Shown piece after piece: positions 36,519 through 45,894 of a DNA stretch of 64,000 nucleotides. The notes below the pieces were generated by a model, which did no database searches, was not told where the DNA came from, and saw only the letters and a list, made by a program, of their open reading frames with translations. Position 1 is the first letter of the stretch; each line of letters begins with the position of its first letter. A program made the position numbers and the translations under genes. Origin of the DNA: JBMYZL01 sp049610385 (GTDB taxonomy: Bacteria; Bacteroidota; Bacteroidia; Flavobacteriales_D; Sanyastnellaceae); the NCBI GenBank assembly GCA_049610385.1, contig JBMYZL010000001.1, forward strand, positions 62,001 through 126,000, given 5' to 3'.

Positions 36519-39143
36519 ATGGACGCGAATGCATTTACGCTGAAAAGCCAGGAGATCATCTCCAGAGCGCAGCAGGAGGCGCTCGGGGCAAAGCACCCCA
36601 CCATTGACACCCTGCACCTGTTATATGCCATGTTGCATGTGGATGACCCGGTTATCCCAGGGATTCTGGGCCGCATGAATGTGGCTGTGCCTGCTTTGAA
36701 AACCACGGTCACCCGCATGATCGAACGGCTTCCTGTTTCAGACAGCGCCGAAGCCAATTGGTCACGCACGGCTGCGCAGGTTTTGCAACGCGCTGTTGCA
36801 AGGGCTCGAAAATCAGGCGATGATTTTGTGGCCAGCGACCGGCTATTGGAATCGCTGCTCGATGCAACTGACAGCACCGCTCAATTGCTAAAAGACGCCG
36901 GTGCATCAGCTGAGGGATTGAACCAAGCCATAAAAGAACTTCGCAAGGGCGAAAAAACAACAAGCTCCAGCGCCGAATCCACCTATGATGCCTTGAGCAA
37001 ATATGCCCGCAATCTGAATGCCGAAGTACACGATGGCAAGCTCGATCCTGTCATTGGTCGGGATGAAGAAATCAGAAGGGTTCTTCAAATCTTGAGTCGC
37101 AGAACCAAAAACAACCCCATCCTCATTGGTGAGCCAGGGGTAGGAAAAACTGCAATTGCAGAGGGCATTGCACACCGCATTGTCAGTGGGGATGTTCCCG
37201 AAAACCTGTTGAATAAGGTCATTCACAGTCTAGATATGGGGGCCCTGATTGCAGGTGCCAAGTACAAGGGTGAATTTGAGGAGCGCCTCAAGGCTGTGGT
37301 CAAGGAAGTGCAAAATGCAGAAGGTGATGTCATCTTGTTCATTGATGAAATCCATACCCTTGTCGGAGCTGGGGCCGGAGAAGGCGCCATGGATGCCGCC
37401 AACATTCTCAAACCCGCCCTTGCCAGGGGTGAACTGCGCGCCATTGGGGCCACAACGTTGTCCGAATACCAAAAACATTTTGAAAAGGACAAGGCGTTGG
37501 AAAGGCGCTTTCAGCAAGTCCTTGTCGAAGAGCCCGATCGAGAAGCTGCCGTATCCATCCTTCGCGGAATCAAGGAAAAATATGAACAACACCACCAAGT
37601 GGTTATCAAGGATGAGGCGATTTTGGCTGCAGTGGATTTGTCCACCCGTTACATCAGCGAACGGTTCTTGCCCGACAAAGCCATTGATCTAATGGATGAG
37701 GCCGCTTCAAAACTTCGTCTAGAGATGAACTCCAAACCCGCTGAACTCGATGAATTGGACCGAAGAATCCAACAAATTGAGATTGAGCGCGCGGCCATTC
37801 AACGAGAACAGGACACAGTCAAAGATGCGGAACTGGGCGTGACCCTGGCCAATTTACAGGAGGAGCGAGACCGGCTGCAAGCCCAATGGCAAAGCGAAAA
37901 GGAAATTGCAGATGAAATTGCAGCTCAGAAGACACGCATTGAACAGCTGCGTCTGGAAGCTGAAAGGGCCGAAAGAGAGGGTGACTATGCCGCTGTTGCA
38001 GAAATACGATATGGCCACATCAAGGAAGCAGAACGGCTCATGGAATCCGGCAAAGCCCGAATGAGCGATATGCAAATGGGTGACAAGCTCATCAATGAGG
38101 AAGTAAACGCCTCCGAAATCGCAGCAGTCGTTGCCCATTGGACTGGCATCCCCGTCGCGAGAATGATTGAGAGTGAACGGGAAAAGTTGTTGCGGTTGGA
38201 AAGCCAGCTTGCCAAGCGTGTGGTGGGACAACCTGCCGCGGTCAACTCCGTTTCCAATGCCGTCAGGGTTTCCCGATCGGGTTTGGCCGATGCCAATCGA
38301 CCCGTGGGCAGTTTTTTGTTTTTGGGCACCACTGGGGTTGGCAAAACCGAGTTGGCCAAAGCCTTGAGCGAAGCTTTGTTCAATGATGAAAATGCAATGA
38401 CCCGAATCGACATGAGTGAATTTCAAGAGGCCCATGCCGTCAGTCGTTTGGTAGGCGCTCCTCCGGGTTACATCGGTCATGATGAAGGTGGCCAACTGAC
38501 AGAAGCCGTTCGCAGAAAACCCTATTCAGTAATTCTGCTTGACGAGATTGAAAAAGCTCACCCTGATGTCTTCAACATCCTCTTGCAAGTATTGGATGAT
38601 GGACGATTAACAGATGGCAAGGGCCGAACAGTCAATTTCCGGAACACCATTGTCATCATGACCTCGAATGCCGGATCGGACCGCATTCAGGAGCGGTTTG
38701 AGGAAGCCGATGGCCGCATGAGCGCAGATGTTTTCGCCAACATGCAAATGGATGCCATGGAAGCATTACGACAAACCGTTCGACCAGAATTCCTGAACCG
38801 AATCGACGATGTCATCGTTTTCCAGCCTTTGGGTCGGGAGCATCTGGATGACATTGTCAAAATTCAATTGCAGGGACTGCATGATCGTTTGGAACATGCT
38901 GGCATGGAGCTCTGCGTTTCAGATGAGGCCTTGAAATGGCTCAGCGAACAAGGGTACAGTTTGGCGTATGGGGCGCGTCCGCTCAAGCGTGTCATTCAAA
39001 AACAAGTCCTGAACACGTTGTCCAAGCGATTGCTCAAAGGCGACCTTGACAAAACGGTTCCACAAGTTTTGGATGTCTTTGAGAATGAAGTTGTATTTCG
39101 AGAACGTTTGGCGGATGAATCTTGTCTCGTCATCCGTCGATGA
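36519..39143 (+). CDS. clpB: ATP-dependent chaperone ClpB
   Basis: 874 aa. Clp N domain (residues 1-145), NBD1 with Walker A GEPGVGKTAIAEG and DEIHTLVGAGAGEG, long coiled-coil middle domain (about 400-525, rich in Glu/Arg/Lys), and NBD2 with Walker A GTTGVGKTELAKAL and DEIEKAHPDVFNILL. It unravels aggregated proteins with DnaK. The middle domain distinguishes it from ClpA/ClpC. A GTCTGttCAGAC palindrome lies 44 bp upstream of the start. Confidence 0.96.
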   Translation: MDANAFTLKSQEIISRAQQEALGAKHPTIDTLHLLYAMLHVDDPVIPGILGRMNVAVPALKTTVTRMIERLPVSDSAEANWSRTAAQVLQRAVARARKSGDDFVASDRLLESLLDATDSTAQLLKDAGASAEGLNQAIKELRKGEKTTSSSAESTYDALSKYARNLNAEVHDGKLDPVIGRDEEIRRVLQILSRRTKNNPILIGEPGVGKTAIAEGIAHRIVSGDVPENLLNKVIHSLDMGALIAGAKYKGEFEERLKAVVKEVQNAEGDVILFIDEIHTLVGAGAGEGAMDAANILKPALARGELRAIGATTLSEYQKHFEKDKALERRFQQVLVEEPDREAAVSILRGIKEKYEQHHQVVIKDEAILAAVDLSTRYISERFLPDKAIDLMDEAASKLRLEMNSKPAELDELDRRIQQIEIERAAIQREQDTVKDAELGVTLANLQEERDRLQAQWQSEKEIADEIAAQKTRIEQLRLEAERAEREGDYAAVAEIRYGHIKEAERLMESGKARMSDMQMGDKLINEEVNASEIAAVVAHWTGIPVARMIESEREKLLRLESQLAKRVVGQPAAVNSVSNAVRVSRSGLADANRPVGSFLFLGTTGVGKTELAKALSEALFNDENAMTRIDMSEFQEAHAVSRLVGAPPGYIGHDEGGQLTEAVRRKPYSVILLDEIEKAHPDVFNILLQVLDDGRLTDGKGRTVNFRNTIVIMTSNAGSDRIQERFEEADGRMSADVFANMQMDAMEALRQTVRPEFLNRIDDVIVFQPLGREHLDDIVKIQLQGLHDRLEHAGMELCVSDEALKWLSEQGYSLAYGARPLKRVIQKQVLNTLSKRLLKGDLDKTVPQVLDVFENEVVFRERLADESCLVIRR

Positions 39144-39167
39144 GGTTCTGAATTCGCACCCAATTCA

Positions 39168-39785
39168 TCATCGAATGTGAACTTCAAACATGGACCTCCC
39201 GCAGAGTGTCCCGGTGAGCACATCTCCCGACTGCACGCGGCCGACACCTGCGGGCGTTCCTGTGAATAGAACATCCCCCACCTTCAAGGTCATGTATTGT
39301 GAAACGCAAGCAATCAGTTCTTTGACCGAGAAAATCATGTTTTTCGAGTGCCCCTCCTGAACGACTTGGCCATTCTTCTGCATGGAAAAAGCCAAATCTT
39401 GAACATCGCCCCCCAATTGTTGCAATGGAACCCATTGCCGTGAAATGACGGCCGAACCGTCGAAGGCTTTCGCCCGTTCCCATGGATGGCCATTCGCTTT
39501 GCATTCGGTCTGCACATCTCGTGCCGTAAAATCGATTCCCAGCGACACCTCGTCAAAATAACGATGCGCAAATTCAGGCGCAATGCACTTGCCCACCTTC
39601 GAAATTTTCACCAACAACTCAACCTCATGATGGACATCTTCCGTCCAATCCGGAAGATAAAATGGATGTCTATGCATCAAAACAGCACTGTCAGGTTTGA
39701 GAAAAAACAGGGGAGAATTGGGAACGGCATTGCCCAATTCGGCGGCATGATTCGCGTAATTTCGACCAATGCAAATGATTTTCAT
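39168..39785 (-). CDS. Fumarylacetoacetate hydrolase-family enzyme
   Basis: 205 aa from ATG 39785 (MKIICIGRNYANHAAELGN). The pattern IGRNY, FLKPDSAVLMH, HHEVELLVKI and FTGTPAGVGRVQSGD is the FAHD1-like core, with three acidic metal ligands visible. Members act as oxaloacetate decarboxylase, acylpyruvase or dehydratase; the substrate is not fixed. CAAATTTG-TTCC precedes the ATG, a near match of the repeated promoter. Confidence 0.88.
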   Translation of the reverse strand: MKIICIGRNYANHAAELGNAVPNSPLFFLKPDSAVLMHRHPFYLPDWTEDVHHEVELLVKISKVGKCIAPEFAHRYFDEVSLGIDFTARDVQTECKANGHPWERAKAFDGSAVISRQWVPLQQLGGDVQDLAFSMQKNGQVVQEGHSKNMIFSVKELIACVSQYMTLKVGDVLFTGTPAGVGRVQSGDVLTGTLCGRSMFEVHIR

Positions 39786-39810
39786 GGAACAAATTTGAGG
39801 CTGTTCATGC

Positions 39811-40998
39811 TCAATTTGCAAAAAATGCCACTTCAACGCGACGGTCGGCAGCACCTGCACCCATGGAGCGATCCTCCCCGAAAAAATTCATCAACACCCT
39901 TTCCGGTTGAACTCCGCTCTGCAACAAGTAAGACCTGGTTACTTGCGCTCGGCGTTTTGAAAGTTGAACATTGGAAATTCGGTCACCTTCAGAATCCGTG
40001 TGGCCTGTACAGACCACCCGAAGTTCAGGATACCGGCCCATCAATTCCATGACCTCGCTGAGTTGCATTTGGGCATTCAGTCCCAAACTGGCCGAACCCG
40101 GACCAAACCGAATGTCAAAGGCATCGGGCAAGCCAATGGACGCCAAAGCCGGCACTTCTGACGGGGGACGGAGACCTTTTGAACCTTGGAAGTCTGAAAA
40201 ACGATTGGTTCCACGACCAGTCCCATCTGCATTTCTGACTCCCTCCATTTCCAATGCCCGTATGCGGGCATCATGAGTCTCCAAAAGGAAGACAATGCGT
40301 TCCAAAAGGGCCTGATTCGATTCCATTCCTGTCTCGGTTGAAACTGAGCGACCGGGCAAAGCCGAATGGTCTGTCGGATTTTGACCTGACCAATCGGGAA
40401 ATGGAATCGCAGGCAGCGGTGCATTCGGGTCAAATTGACTCCATTCGGCGATTCTCTCAGCAAGCTCGTCTTCCGTCCAGGGAACGCCATCTGTTTCGGA
40501 CTGATCGAAGAGATCCTCACGCAATCGTGCATTGGCAAAAAACCCCATCTCAACAGCCACTTGCAATTTGACCTCTTCCAACCGCGACTGAATGAGCCAA
40601 TACAATCGATCTTCAGTGGACAACCCCTCCAATCGCCCACCCAAACGCTGCGCGTCACGCAAATCCAACTCATCGATATCCCGAAGCAATGCCTCAACCT
40701 CATCGGAAAAACCTTGAAAATCCGAAGGCACTTGGAGACCGGCCAGCGACCACACATCTCCAACAACTCGTTCCAGCTTTTTCTTCAAGGTTTTGGGCGA
40801 ATCCGACAAATTGACCTCGGGCAACTCCACGACAATGGCTCCTTCCAAAAGCAAGCCTACATTTTCCATCGCCACTGTTCCAGCATTTGCTTGTCCCAAC
40901 ATCTGCAGACAACCAAAAACAAAGCACAGCCCAAGAAGTCCCACATGTACAAAGCACGTCCGATGGAAATGAAATGGGGCACAGTCACGCGCGAGCAT
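39811..40998 (-). CDS. OmpA-family outer-membrane/periplasmic protein
   Basis: 395 aa with an N-terminal hydrophobic signal (VHVGLLGLCFVFGCLQMLGQ). The N-terminal two thirds are acidic with no clear domain. The C-terminal 110 residues are an OmpA peptidoglycan-binding module (VVCTGHTDSEGDRISNVQLS and RRAQVTRSYLLQSGV, ending RVEVAFFAN). It probably links the outer membrane to the cell wall. It lies 41 bp downstream of the sugar transferase gene, on the same strand. GATATTTG-TGTC precedes the ATG, a weak promoter match. Confidence 0.83.
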   Translation of the reverse strand: MLARDCAPFHFHRTCFVHVGLLGLCFVFGCLQMLGQANAGTVAMENVGLLLEGAIVVELPEVNLSDSPKTLKKKLERVVGDVWSLAGLQVPSDFQGFSDEVEALLRDIDELDLRDAQRLGGRLEGLSTEDRLYWLIQSRLEEVKLQVAVEMGFFANARLREDLFDQSETDGVPWTEDELAERIAEWSQFDPNAPLPAIPFPDWSGQNPTDHSALPGRSVSTETGMESNQALLERIVFLLETHDARIRALEMEGVRNADGTGRGTNRFSDFQGSKGLRPPSEVPALASIGLPDAFDIRFGPGSASLGLNAQMQLSEVMELMGRYPELRVVCTGHTDSEGDRISNVQLSKRRAQVTRSYLLQSGVQPERVLMNFFGEDRSMGAGAADRRVEVAFFAN

Positions 40999-41039
40999 GA
41001 CACAAATATCGATGAATCGTGTTTATGTTTAGATGAGGT

Positions 41040-42452
41040 CTACTTCCCACGCCCCCGCAATACAGTCAACACCGTATATGCCAAAATCTTGAGGTCCAAG
41101 GCAATGCTCATGTTTTCAATGTAAATCAGATCAAATCGCAGCCGAGCCACCATCTGATCTACATTTTCAGCATAGCCATACTTGACTTGCCCCCAAGAAG
41201 TGATGCCTGGCCTCACTTTGCTCAAATGACTGTAATGCGGTGCGCGTTCTTGTATCAACCGAATGAAGTGGGCCCGTTCAGGTCGGGGCCCCACCAAAGA
41301 CATGTCGCCCCACATGACATTCAAAAATTGAGGCAGTTCATCCAAGCGGGACTTGCGCAAAAATCGACCGACTTTGGTGATTCGTGGATCATCCTCACTG
41401 CTCAATTGAGGACCTGCTGATTCAGCATCCTGCACCATTGTGCGAAACTTGATGATGTCAAATGGATTGCCATAAAGGCCTATTCTCTCCTGCCGATAAA
41501 AAACAGGACCTGGTGAGGATTGCTTGACCGCAAGAGAAATGGCCACGAAAACAGGAGAAAGCAACAACAATGCAACAGAAGAAATCACATAATCCATGAT
41601 TCTCTTGATCACCCATTGCCATTGTGGCATCAAGCGTTGATCAATTTCCATCAATGGCGCCCCATAGATGCTGGACATGCGCACGGATCCACTCAGGATG
41701 TCGTAAATGTCTGGACTGATGCGTATGGTGGTATTTGTGCCTTCAATTTGATTGAGGATATGTTCCAAAATGTCATGGTCTGAACTTCCGATGGCAATGA
41801 TTACCTCTTCAATGTCATGTTTCAGAATGACCTCACGCAAATGGCTGACATGACCCAATTGAGGCATTTTCTGGGACAAATCTGTATCGGATCCATTGGC
41901 CTGTACGAATCCAATGAAGCGGAAACCCGGCTGCTTTCGAAGGGTTTCCATTTCTTCGACCATCGCGAGCGCACGGCCATTTCCACCGACAACCAATGTC
42001 GGGAAGCTCCAAATGCCCCGGTGAATTTTCCGCACCGTGCGCGTCGTGATGATCATCCGACCGGTCAAAGTCAAAACGTAATGGGAGCTGACCATCACCG
42101 CAAGCGTTGCATAATAATGTTGATATCGACCGATGGTGTCATCCAACAAAAGGGCGAAAAACAAGATCACTCCCCCCAACAAAGTGGTCCACAAAACCTG
42201 TCCCAACTCTGAAATGCGATCCCGCTTCAAGGGTCGGGCGTACATCCCCGCCAAAGCATACATGGACAACCAAAACAACGGGACCAAGGTCAAACCCAAG
42301 GAAAACCGTTCTGACCACTCCAAAGAAACAGGACTCCCCAACACCTCTGGTTCGACATACAATTTTCGATATGAATACAGCAAACTCCATGAAGCAGCGG
42401 CTGCCATCCAGTCGCAGACCAAATATCCCAAGATGAGCAACCTTGCATTCAT
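41040..42452 (-). CDS. Undecaprenyl-phosphate sugar phosphotransferase (exopolysaccharide initiating enzyme)
   Basis: 470 aa from ATG 42452, which overlaps the lipoprotein stop as ATGA. Four to five N-terminal membrane helices, a CoA-binding-like domain (VVGGNGRALAMVEEM), and a C-terminal bacterial sugar transferase domain with FRTMVQDAES, KVGRFLRKSRLDELPQFLNV, MSLVGPRPE and VRPGITSWGQV. It moves a sugar-1-phosphate onto undecaprenyl phosphate, starting a cell-surface polysaccharide. No other glycan genes are next to it; it is coupled to an unknown lipoprotein. Confidence 0.92.
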   Translation of the reverse strand: MNARLLILGYLVCDWMAAAASWSLLYSYRKLYVEPEVLGSPVSLEWSERFSLGLTLVPLFWLSMYALAGMYARPLKRDRISELGQVLWTTLLGGVILFFALLLDDTIGRYQHYYATLAVMVSSHYVLTLTGRMIITTRTVRKIHRGIWSFPTLVVGGNGRALAMVEEMETLRKQPGFRFIGFVQANGSDTDLSQKMPQLGHVSHLREVILKHDIEEVIIAIGSSDHDILEHILNQIEGTNTTIRISPDIYDILSGSVRMSSIYGAPLMEIDQRLMPQWQWVIKRIMDYVISSVALLLLSPVFVAISLAVKQSSPGPVFYRQERIGLYGNPFDIIKFRTMVQDAESAGPQLSSEDDPRITKVGRFLRKSRLDELPQFLNVMWGDMSLVGPRPERAHFIRLIQERAPHYSHLSKVRPGITSWGQVKYGYAENVDQMVARLRFDLIYIENMSIALDLKILAYTVLTVLRGRGK

Positions 42453-43336
42453 TCGTATTGAACGATTTTCAAGTTGTCCAAGGCCAACCAAGCGGTATCC
42501 ACACTGCCGTCGTAATTGGCGTCCAAAGAAATCTCAAACCATGCAGCCGAAGTCGAACTGCGAACGACCGGCCCCAGATCCAGGTAAATTTTCTTCCACT
42601 CCGTTCCTGTGGGATTCAGAACCAAAATGGGCGTCCGTGTGACTTCCACCAAATTGTGCGCCTCCAACCCAATCGCAAAAACCTGATTGCAGCTAAAATC
42701 CATTTCCAACCACACCGGACCTTCACTATTCAATTCCAATTGTTGCTCATTTGTTGCTGCAACCAATAAGGCTTCCGTGGGTGTCAACTCAGCCCGTCCG
42801 GAGGCTTCGCCTTCGAACACCCATTCGGGTTCGGTCACCCGATGAATCTCTGATGTGCTCGTGATGGATTCTGAGAAACGGTTGGCCAGTTCGAAATCTT
42901 CTACGACGGAAACCTGCGCAAAATCATTATAAGTTGTCGTCCAAATGACGGTATCTCGGCCACCCGGTTCTGGAACCAAATCCCATTCCAATGTCTCAAA
43001 GAAAGGGTAGGGTTGGCGGGTAGCTGAAACACCATTCGCCCGTATACCGGGCAAAAATCGCAGCGTGGCAGGACCTTTTGTCATGGGCCAAGGGATATCC
43101 GCCGGCAGAGGGAATGCCCCATATACATCTGTTTCTGTGTAGACCCACACGTCTTCGATGCGGGCAGATTGAGTGCCTTCCAGCTGTGAAGTTTCCAATG
43201 CAATGGAAGGCACATGGATCATGTGCGGCAATTCATCTGTTTGAAGATTGCAGCCCGCCAAGGAAATCAACAGGAGGATGGACATCCATGACCCAGGCAT
43301 GCGGCAATCTCGCAAGAAGGAAACGTTGTGAATCAT
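42449..43336 (-). CDS. Uncharacterised lipoprotein coupled to the sugar transferase
   Basis: About 295 aa from ATG 43336; a closer ATG at 43300 (MPGSWMSILLLISLAGC) also gives a signal with lipobox LAGC. The mature part is a beta-rich secreted protein, ending SVDTAWLALDNLKIVQYE, like carbohydrate-binding or adhesin-like jelly-roll domains, though this is only by appearance. The ATGA overlap shows co-translation with the polyprenyl sugar-phosphate transferase. No family recognised. Confidence 0.7.
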   Translation of the reverse strand: MIHNVSFLRDCRMPGSWMSILLLISLAGCNLQTDELPHMIHVPSIALETSQLEGTQSARIEDVWVYTETDVYGAFPLPADIPWPMTKGPATLRFLPGIRANGVSATRQPYPFFETLEWDLVPEPGGRDTVIWTTTYNDFAQVSVVEDFELANRFSESITSTSEIHRVTEPEWVFEGEASGRAELTPTEALLVAATNEQQLELNSEGPVWLEMDFSCNQVFAIGLEAHNLVEVTRTPILVLNPTGTEWKKIYLDLGPVVRSSTSAAWFEISLDANYDGSVDTAWLALDNLKIVQYE

Positions 43337-43485
43337 GTTTCGGTTGGCGCCCCCCTCCCGCCGAAAAGCAAAAGCGGACAATGTGAAAACGCGTTGAGGA
43401 CCATTTTCGTATGACGGGATATCCACAATCGACTCGATTTGTCCACAATGCTGGCGATTCATCTGTCCTGTATCCTACCAGACAC

Positions 43486-44106
43486 TCAAAACAAGGCGTC
43501 AACTGACCCCAACCCTTCCCGAATGACTTCAGGGATGCCATCTGAACAATCGATAACTGTGGAAGGCTCCAAGTGCCCGATGTCACCATCGACCACCCCA
43601 TCGCAACGTTCACCCCAACGTTCATGAATCAACTCGGGGTCGGTCGTGTATTCCATAATCTCGTCATCATCGTGAACAGAAGTCACAAGAAGTGGACGCC
43701 CCAAGGTTTCGACAATGGCCAAGGTGGCTCCATGATTGGGGACACGAATGCCAATGGTCTTCTTTTTGCCCTTGAACCATTTGGGCACTTGACTGGAAGC
43801 TTCCAAAATGAAGGTATATGGCCCCGGAAGCGCTCTTCGCATCATTTTGAAAACCTCATTGGCCAGCGGTTTTGTATACGCCGATAGCTCACTCAAATCT
43901 TTGCAAACCAAACTGAATTGGGCCTTTTCTGCTTTTACACCTTTGAGTTTGGCCAATGCATCCAGCCCTTTGGACGACCCCAATTTGCAGGCGAAGGCAT
44001 ACACTGTGTCCGTGGGAACAATCATCACGCCATCACGGTCCAGCAACTCGCAAACTTTCCGGACCCGACGTGGATCCGGATTCTCAGGATGAATGGAAAT
44101 CAGCAT
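43486..44106 (-). CDS. L-threonylcarbamoyladenylate synthase (Sua5/YciO/YrdC family)
   Basis: 206 aa. DGVMIVPTDTVYAFACKLGS and LSAYTKPLANEVFKMMRRAL (shortened: KMMRRALPGPYTFIL) followed by GIRVPNHGATLAIV and STVIDCSDG are the YrdC/YciO core. Makes threonylcarbamoyl-AMP for t6A37 of tRNA in Sua5/TsaC; YciO-type members may differ, and the length without a Sua5 tail leaves this open. Downstream of the aldolase gene by 21 bp, likely one operon. Confidence 0.87.
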   Translation of the reverse strand: MLISIHPENPDPRRVRKVCELLDRDGVMIVPTDTVYAFACKLGSSKGLDALAKLKGVKAEKAQFSLVCKDLSELSAYTKPLANEVFKMMRRALPGPYTFILEASSQVPKWFKGKKKTIGIRVPNHGATLAIVETLGRPLLVTSVHDDDEIMEYTTDPELIHERWGERCDGVVDGDIGHLEPSTVIDCSDGIPEVIREGLGSVDALF

Positions 44107-44127
44107 GACCAGAAAGCGCCAGCAGAC

Positions 44128-44784
44128 TCAAGCATTCACGCGTGCGTGATCCGCTAGAAATTGCTCCAATCCCTTGTCTGTCAATGGGTGCTTCAGCAAG
44201 CCCAAAATGGCATCCAAGGGACCCGTCATCACGTCGGCACCAATTTCAGCACATTCGATGATGTGCATCGGATGACGCACACTGGCCGCTAGAATTTCTG
44301 TGCCAAAATCGTAGTTGTCAAAAACAGTGCGAATGCGTTCAATGAGCTGGAGACCATCTGAACTGATGTCATCCAATCGACCAATGAATGGGGAAACATA
44401 GGCCGCTCCTGCTTTGGCCGCCATCAGCGCCTGACCTGCACTGAAAATCAAGGTGCAATTGGTCCGTATCCCATGATCGGTGAAATGCCTGATGGCGCGG
44501 ATGCCGTCAACAGTACAAGGTACTTTGACCACGATGTTCTCATGCAGAGTCGCCAAAGATTCCCCTTCACTCACCATGCCAGCGAAGTCCGTGGCAATCA
44601 CCTCGGCACTCACATCGCCATCGACGACTTCGCAAATTGCCGTGTAGTGTGCCCGCACCGAGGCCTCACCTTTGATGCCTTCCTTCGCCATCAATGATGG
44701 GTTGGTCGTTACTCCATCCAAAATTCCAAGGCTCTCCGCCTCTTTGATGGCGTCCAAATTCGCCGTGTCAATGAAAAATTTCAT
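44128..44784 (-). CDS. fsa: Transaldolase-like fructose-6-phosphate aldolase
   Basis: 218 aa, the size of FSA/short transaldolases. MKFFIDTANLDAIKEAESLG, DGVTTNPSLMAKEG, and the Schiff-base Lys in NIVVKVPCT are characteristic. Acts on fructose-6-phosphate or in the pentose-phosphate pathway; members in Bacteroidota are annotated both ways. TAATTTCG sits 4 nt before the ATG. It heads the fsa-sua5 unit. Confidence 0.92.
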   Translation of the reverse strand: MKFFIDTANLDAIKEAESLGILDGVTTNPSLMAKEGIKGEASVRAHYTAICEVVDGDVSAEVIATDFAGMVSEGESLATLHENIVVKVPCTVDGIRAIRHFTDHGIRTNCTLIFSAGQALMAAKAGAAYVSPFIGRLDDISSDGLQLIERIRTVFDNYDFGTEILAASVRHPMHIIECAEIGADVMTGPLDAILGLLKHPLTDKGLEQFLADHARVNA

Positions 44785-44788
44785 GGCG

Positions 44789-44796
44789 CGAAATTA
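44789..44796 (-). promoter_or_regulatory. Core promoter TAATTTCG, 4 nt before fsa
   Basis: TAnnTTCG on the minus strand with CGCC between it and ATG 44784. Confidence 0.6.
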
Positions 44797-44846
44797 GACA
44801 AAAGCTTGAATCATGAAGATCCGATAATGCAGTAATTTGCAAGGAA

Positions 44847-45179
44847 ATGACGGAAGAAGAACGGAAAGAGATTCGCGCCAAAATCATCGCCAAGCAAGCA
44901 CAACTTCAAGAGCGCATTTCGGAATATCGAGAACTCACACGCCCGATTGCTCCCGAAAACGCCATTGGACGTGTCAGCCGTATGGATGCCATTAACAACA
45001 AAAGTGTCAACGAGGCCGCTTTGCGCCAGGCAGAAAAACAAATGGCCGAATTGGAACGTGCCATGGGCCGGCTGAATGAAGACCGATTTGGCAAATGTGT
45101 TCGATGCGGTGAATCCATCCCTACTGGGCGCATCCTTCTGATGCCAGGTGCCACGACGTGTGTGCGCTGCGCCCGGTGA
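44847..45179 (+). CDS. TraR/DksA-family zinc-finger protein
   Basis: 110 aa. A charged N-terminal helix pair (EERKEIRAKIIAKQAQLQER) precedes a C4 zinc finger, C-x2-C-x17-C-x2-C, written FGKCVRCGESIPTGR and TTCVRCAR. DksA-family proteins bind RNA polymerase and mediate stringent control, but short members like this are often of unknown role. Convergent with pcm (9 bp between stops). Confidence 0.86.
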   Translation: MTEEERKEIRAKIIAKQAQLQERISEYRELTRPIAPENAIGRVSRMDAINNKSVNEAALRQAEKQMAELERAMGRLNEDRFGKCVRCGESIPTGRILLMPGATTCVRCAR

Positions 45180-45188
45180 TTTCGATCC

Positions 45189-45854
45189 TTAAGGTGCTTT
45201 GGCTGCCCTGCGTTCCAGCATGGGCACAAAGGCAAATGCACCATGGTCCGCGCGAGCAAACTCGTTGGCGGACAATCGATCAAAAGTGAACATTTCTTGG
45301 GTCTCTCCCTCCCCCACTGGAATGACCAATCGTCCGCCGATGGCGAGCTGTTTCAGCAAAGCATCCGGGACAGTGGGTGCCCCGCATGTCACTATGATTC
45401 CATGGAAAGGACCCATTGTGGGTTTGCCTTTGTAACCATCCCCATAAAACAAGTGAGGTTTGAACCCTAGTTGGTTCAACAAAGGACCGGTTTTGTCAAA
45501 CAATTCCCGCTGGCGTTCAATGCTGAAAACCTTGTAACCCATGGCACAGAGCACAGCACACTGATAACCACTTCCGGTTCCAATTTCCAGCACCTTGGGT
45601 CGTACCGAGGGAAGCACTTGGGCAAGAAGTTCCGTTTGCCGCGCCACAGTATGAGGCCGAGAAATCGTCTGGCCTGCACCAATTTGGAAGGCCTTATTGC
45701 GGTATGCATGTTCTACAAATGCAGGATCCAAAAAAGCATGTCGCGGAATCGCATCCATGGCTTGCAAGACTGATTCGTCTTGAATGCCCATCTCACGCAA
45801 TTCTTGCAACATATTGCGTCTCAACCCTTTGTGTCTGTAGTCATCGCGAATCAT
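45189..45854 (-). CDS. pcm: Protein-L-isoaspartate O-methyltransferase
   Basis: 221 aa from ATG 45854 (MIRDDYRHKGLRRNMLQEL). The SAM-binding LEIGTGSGYQCAVLCAMG, the substrate loop AGQTISRPHTVARQTELLA (cited from GAGQTISRP) and IIVTCGAPTVPDALLKQL are standard PCMT motifs. Methylates isoaspartyl residues to start repair of aged proteins. Divergent from the oxidoreductase gene with 40 bp between starts. Confidence 0.93.
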   Translation of the reverse strand: MIRDDYRHKGLRRNMLQELREMGIQDESVLQAMDAIPRHAFLDPAFVEHAYRNKAFQIGAGQTISRPHTVARQTELLAQVLPSVRPKVLEIGTGSGYQCAVLCAMGYKVFSIERQRELFDKTGPLLNQLGFKPHLFYGDGYKGKPTMGPFHGIIVTCGAPTVPDALLKQLAIGGRLVIPVGEGETQEMFTFDRLSANEFARADHGAFAFVPMLERRAAKAP

Positions 45855-45894
45855 CCTGTGGGTGAAGATAGGCGGAGCGATGTAACTTTCCACC

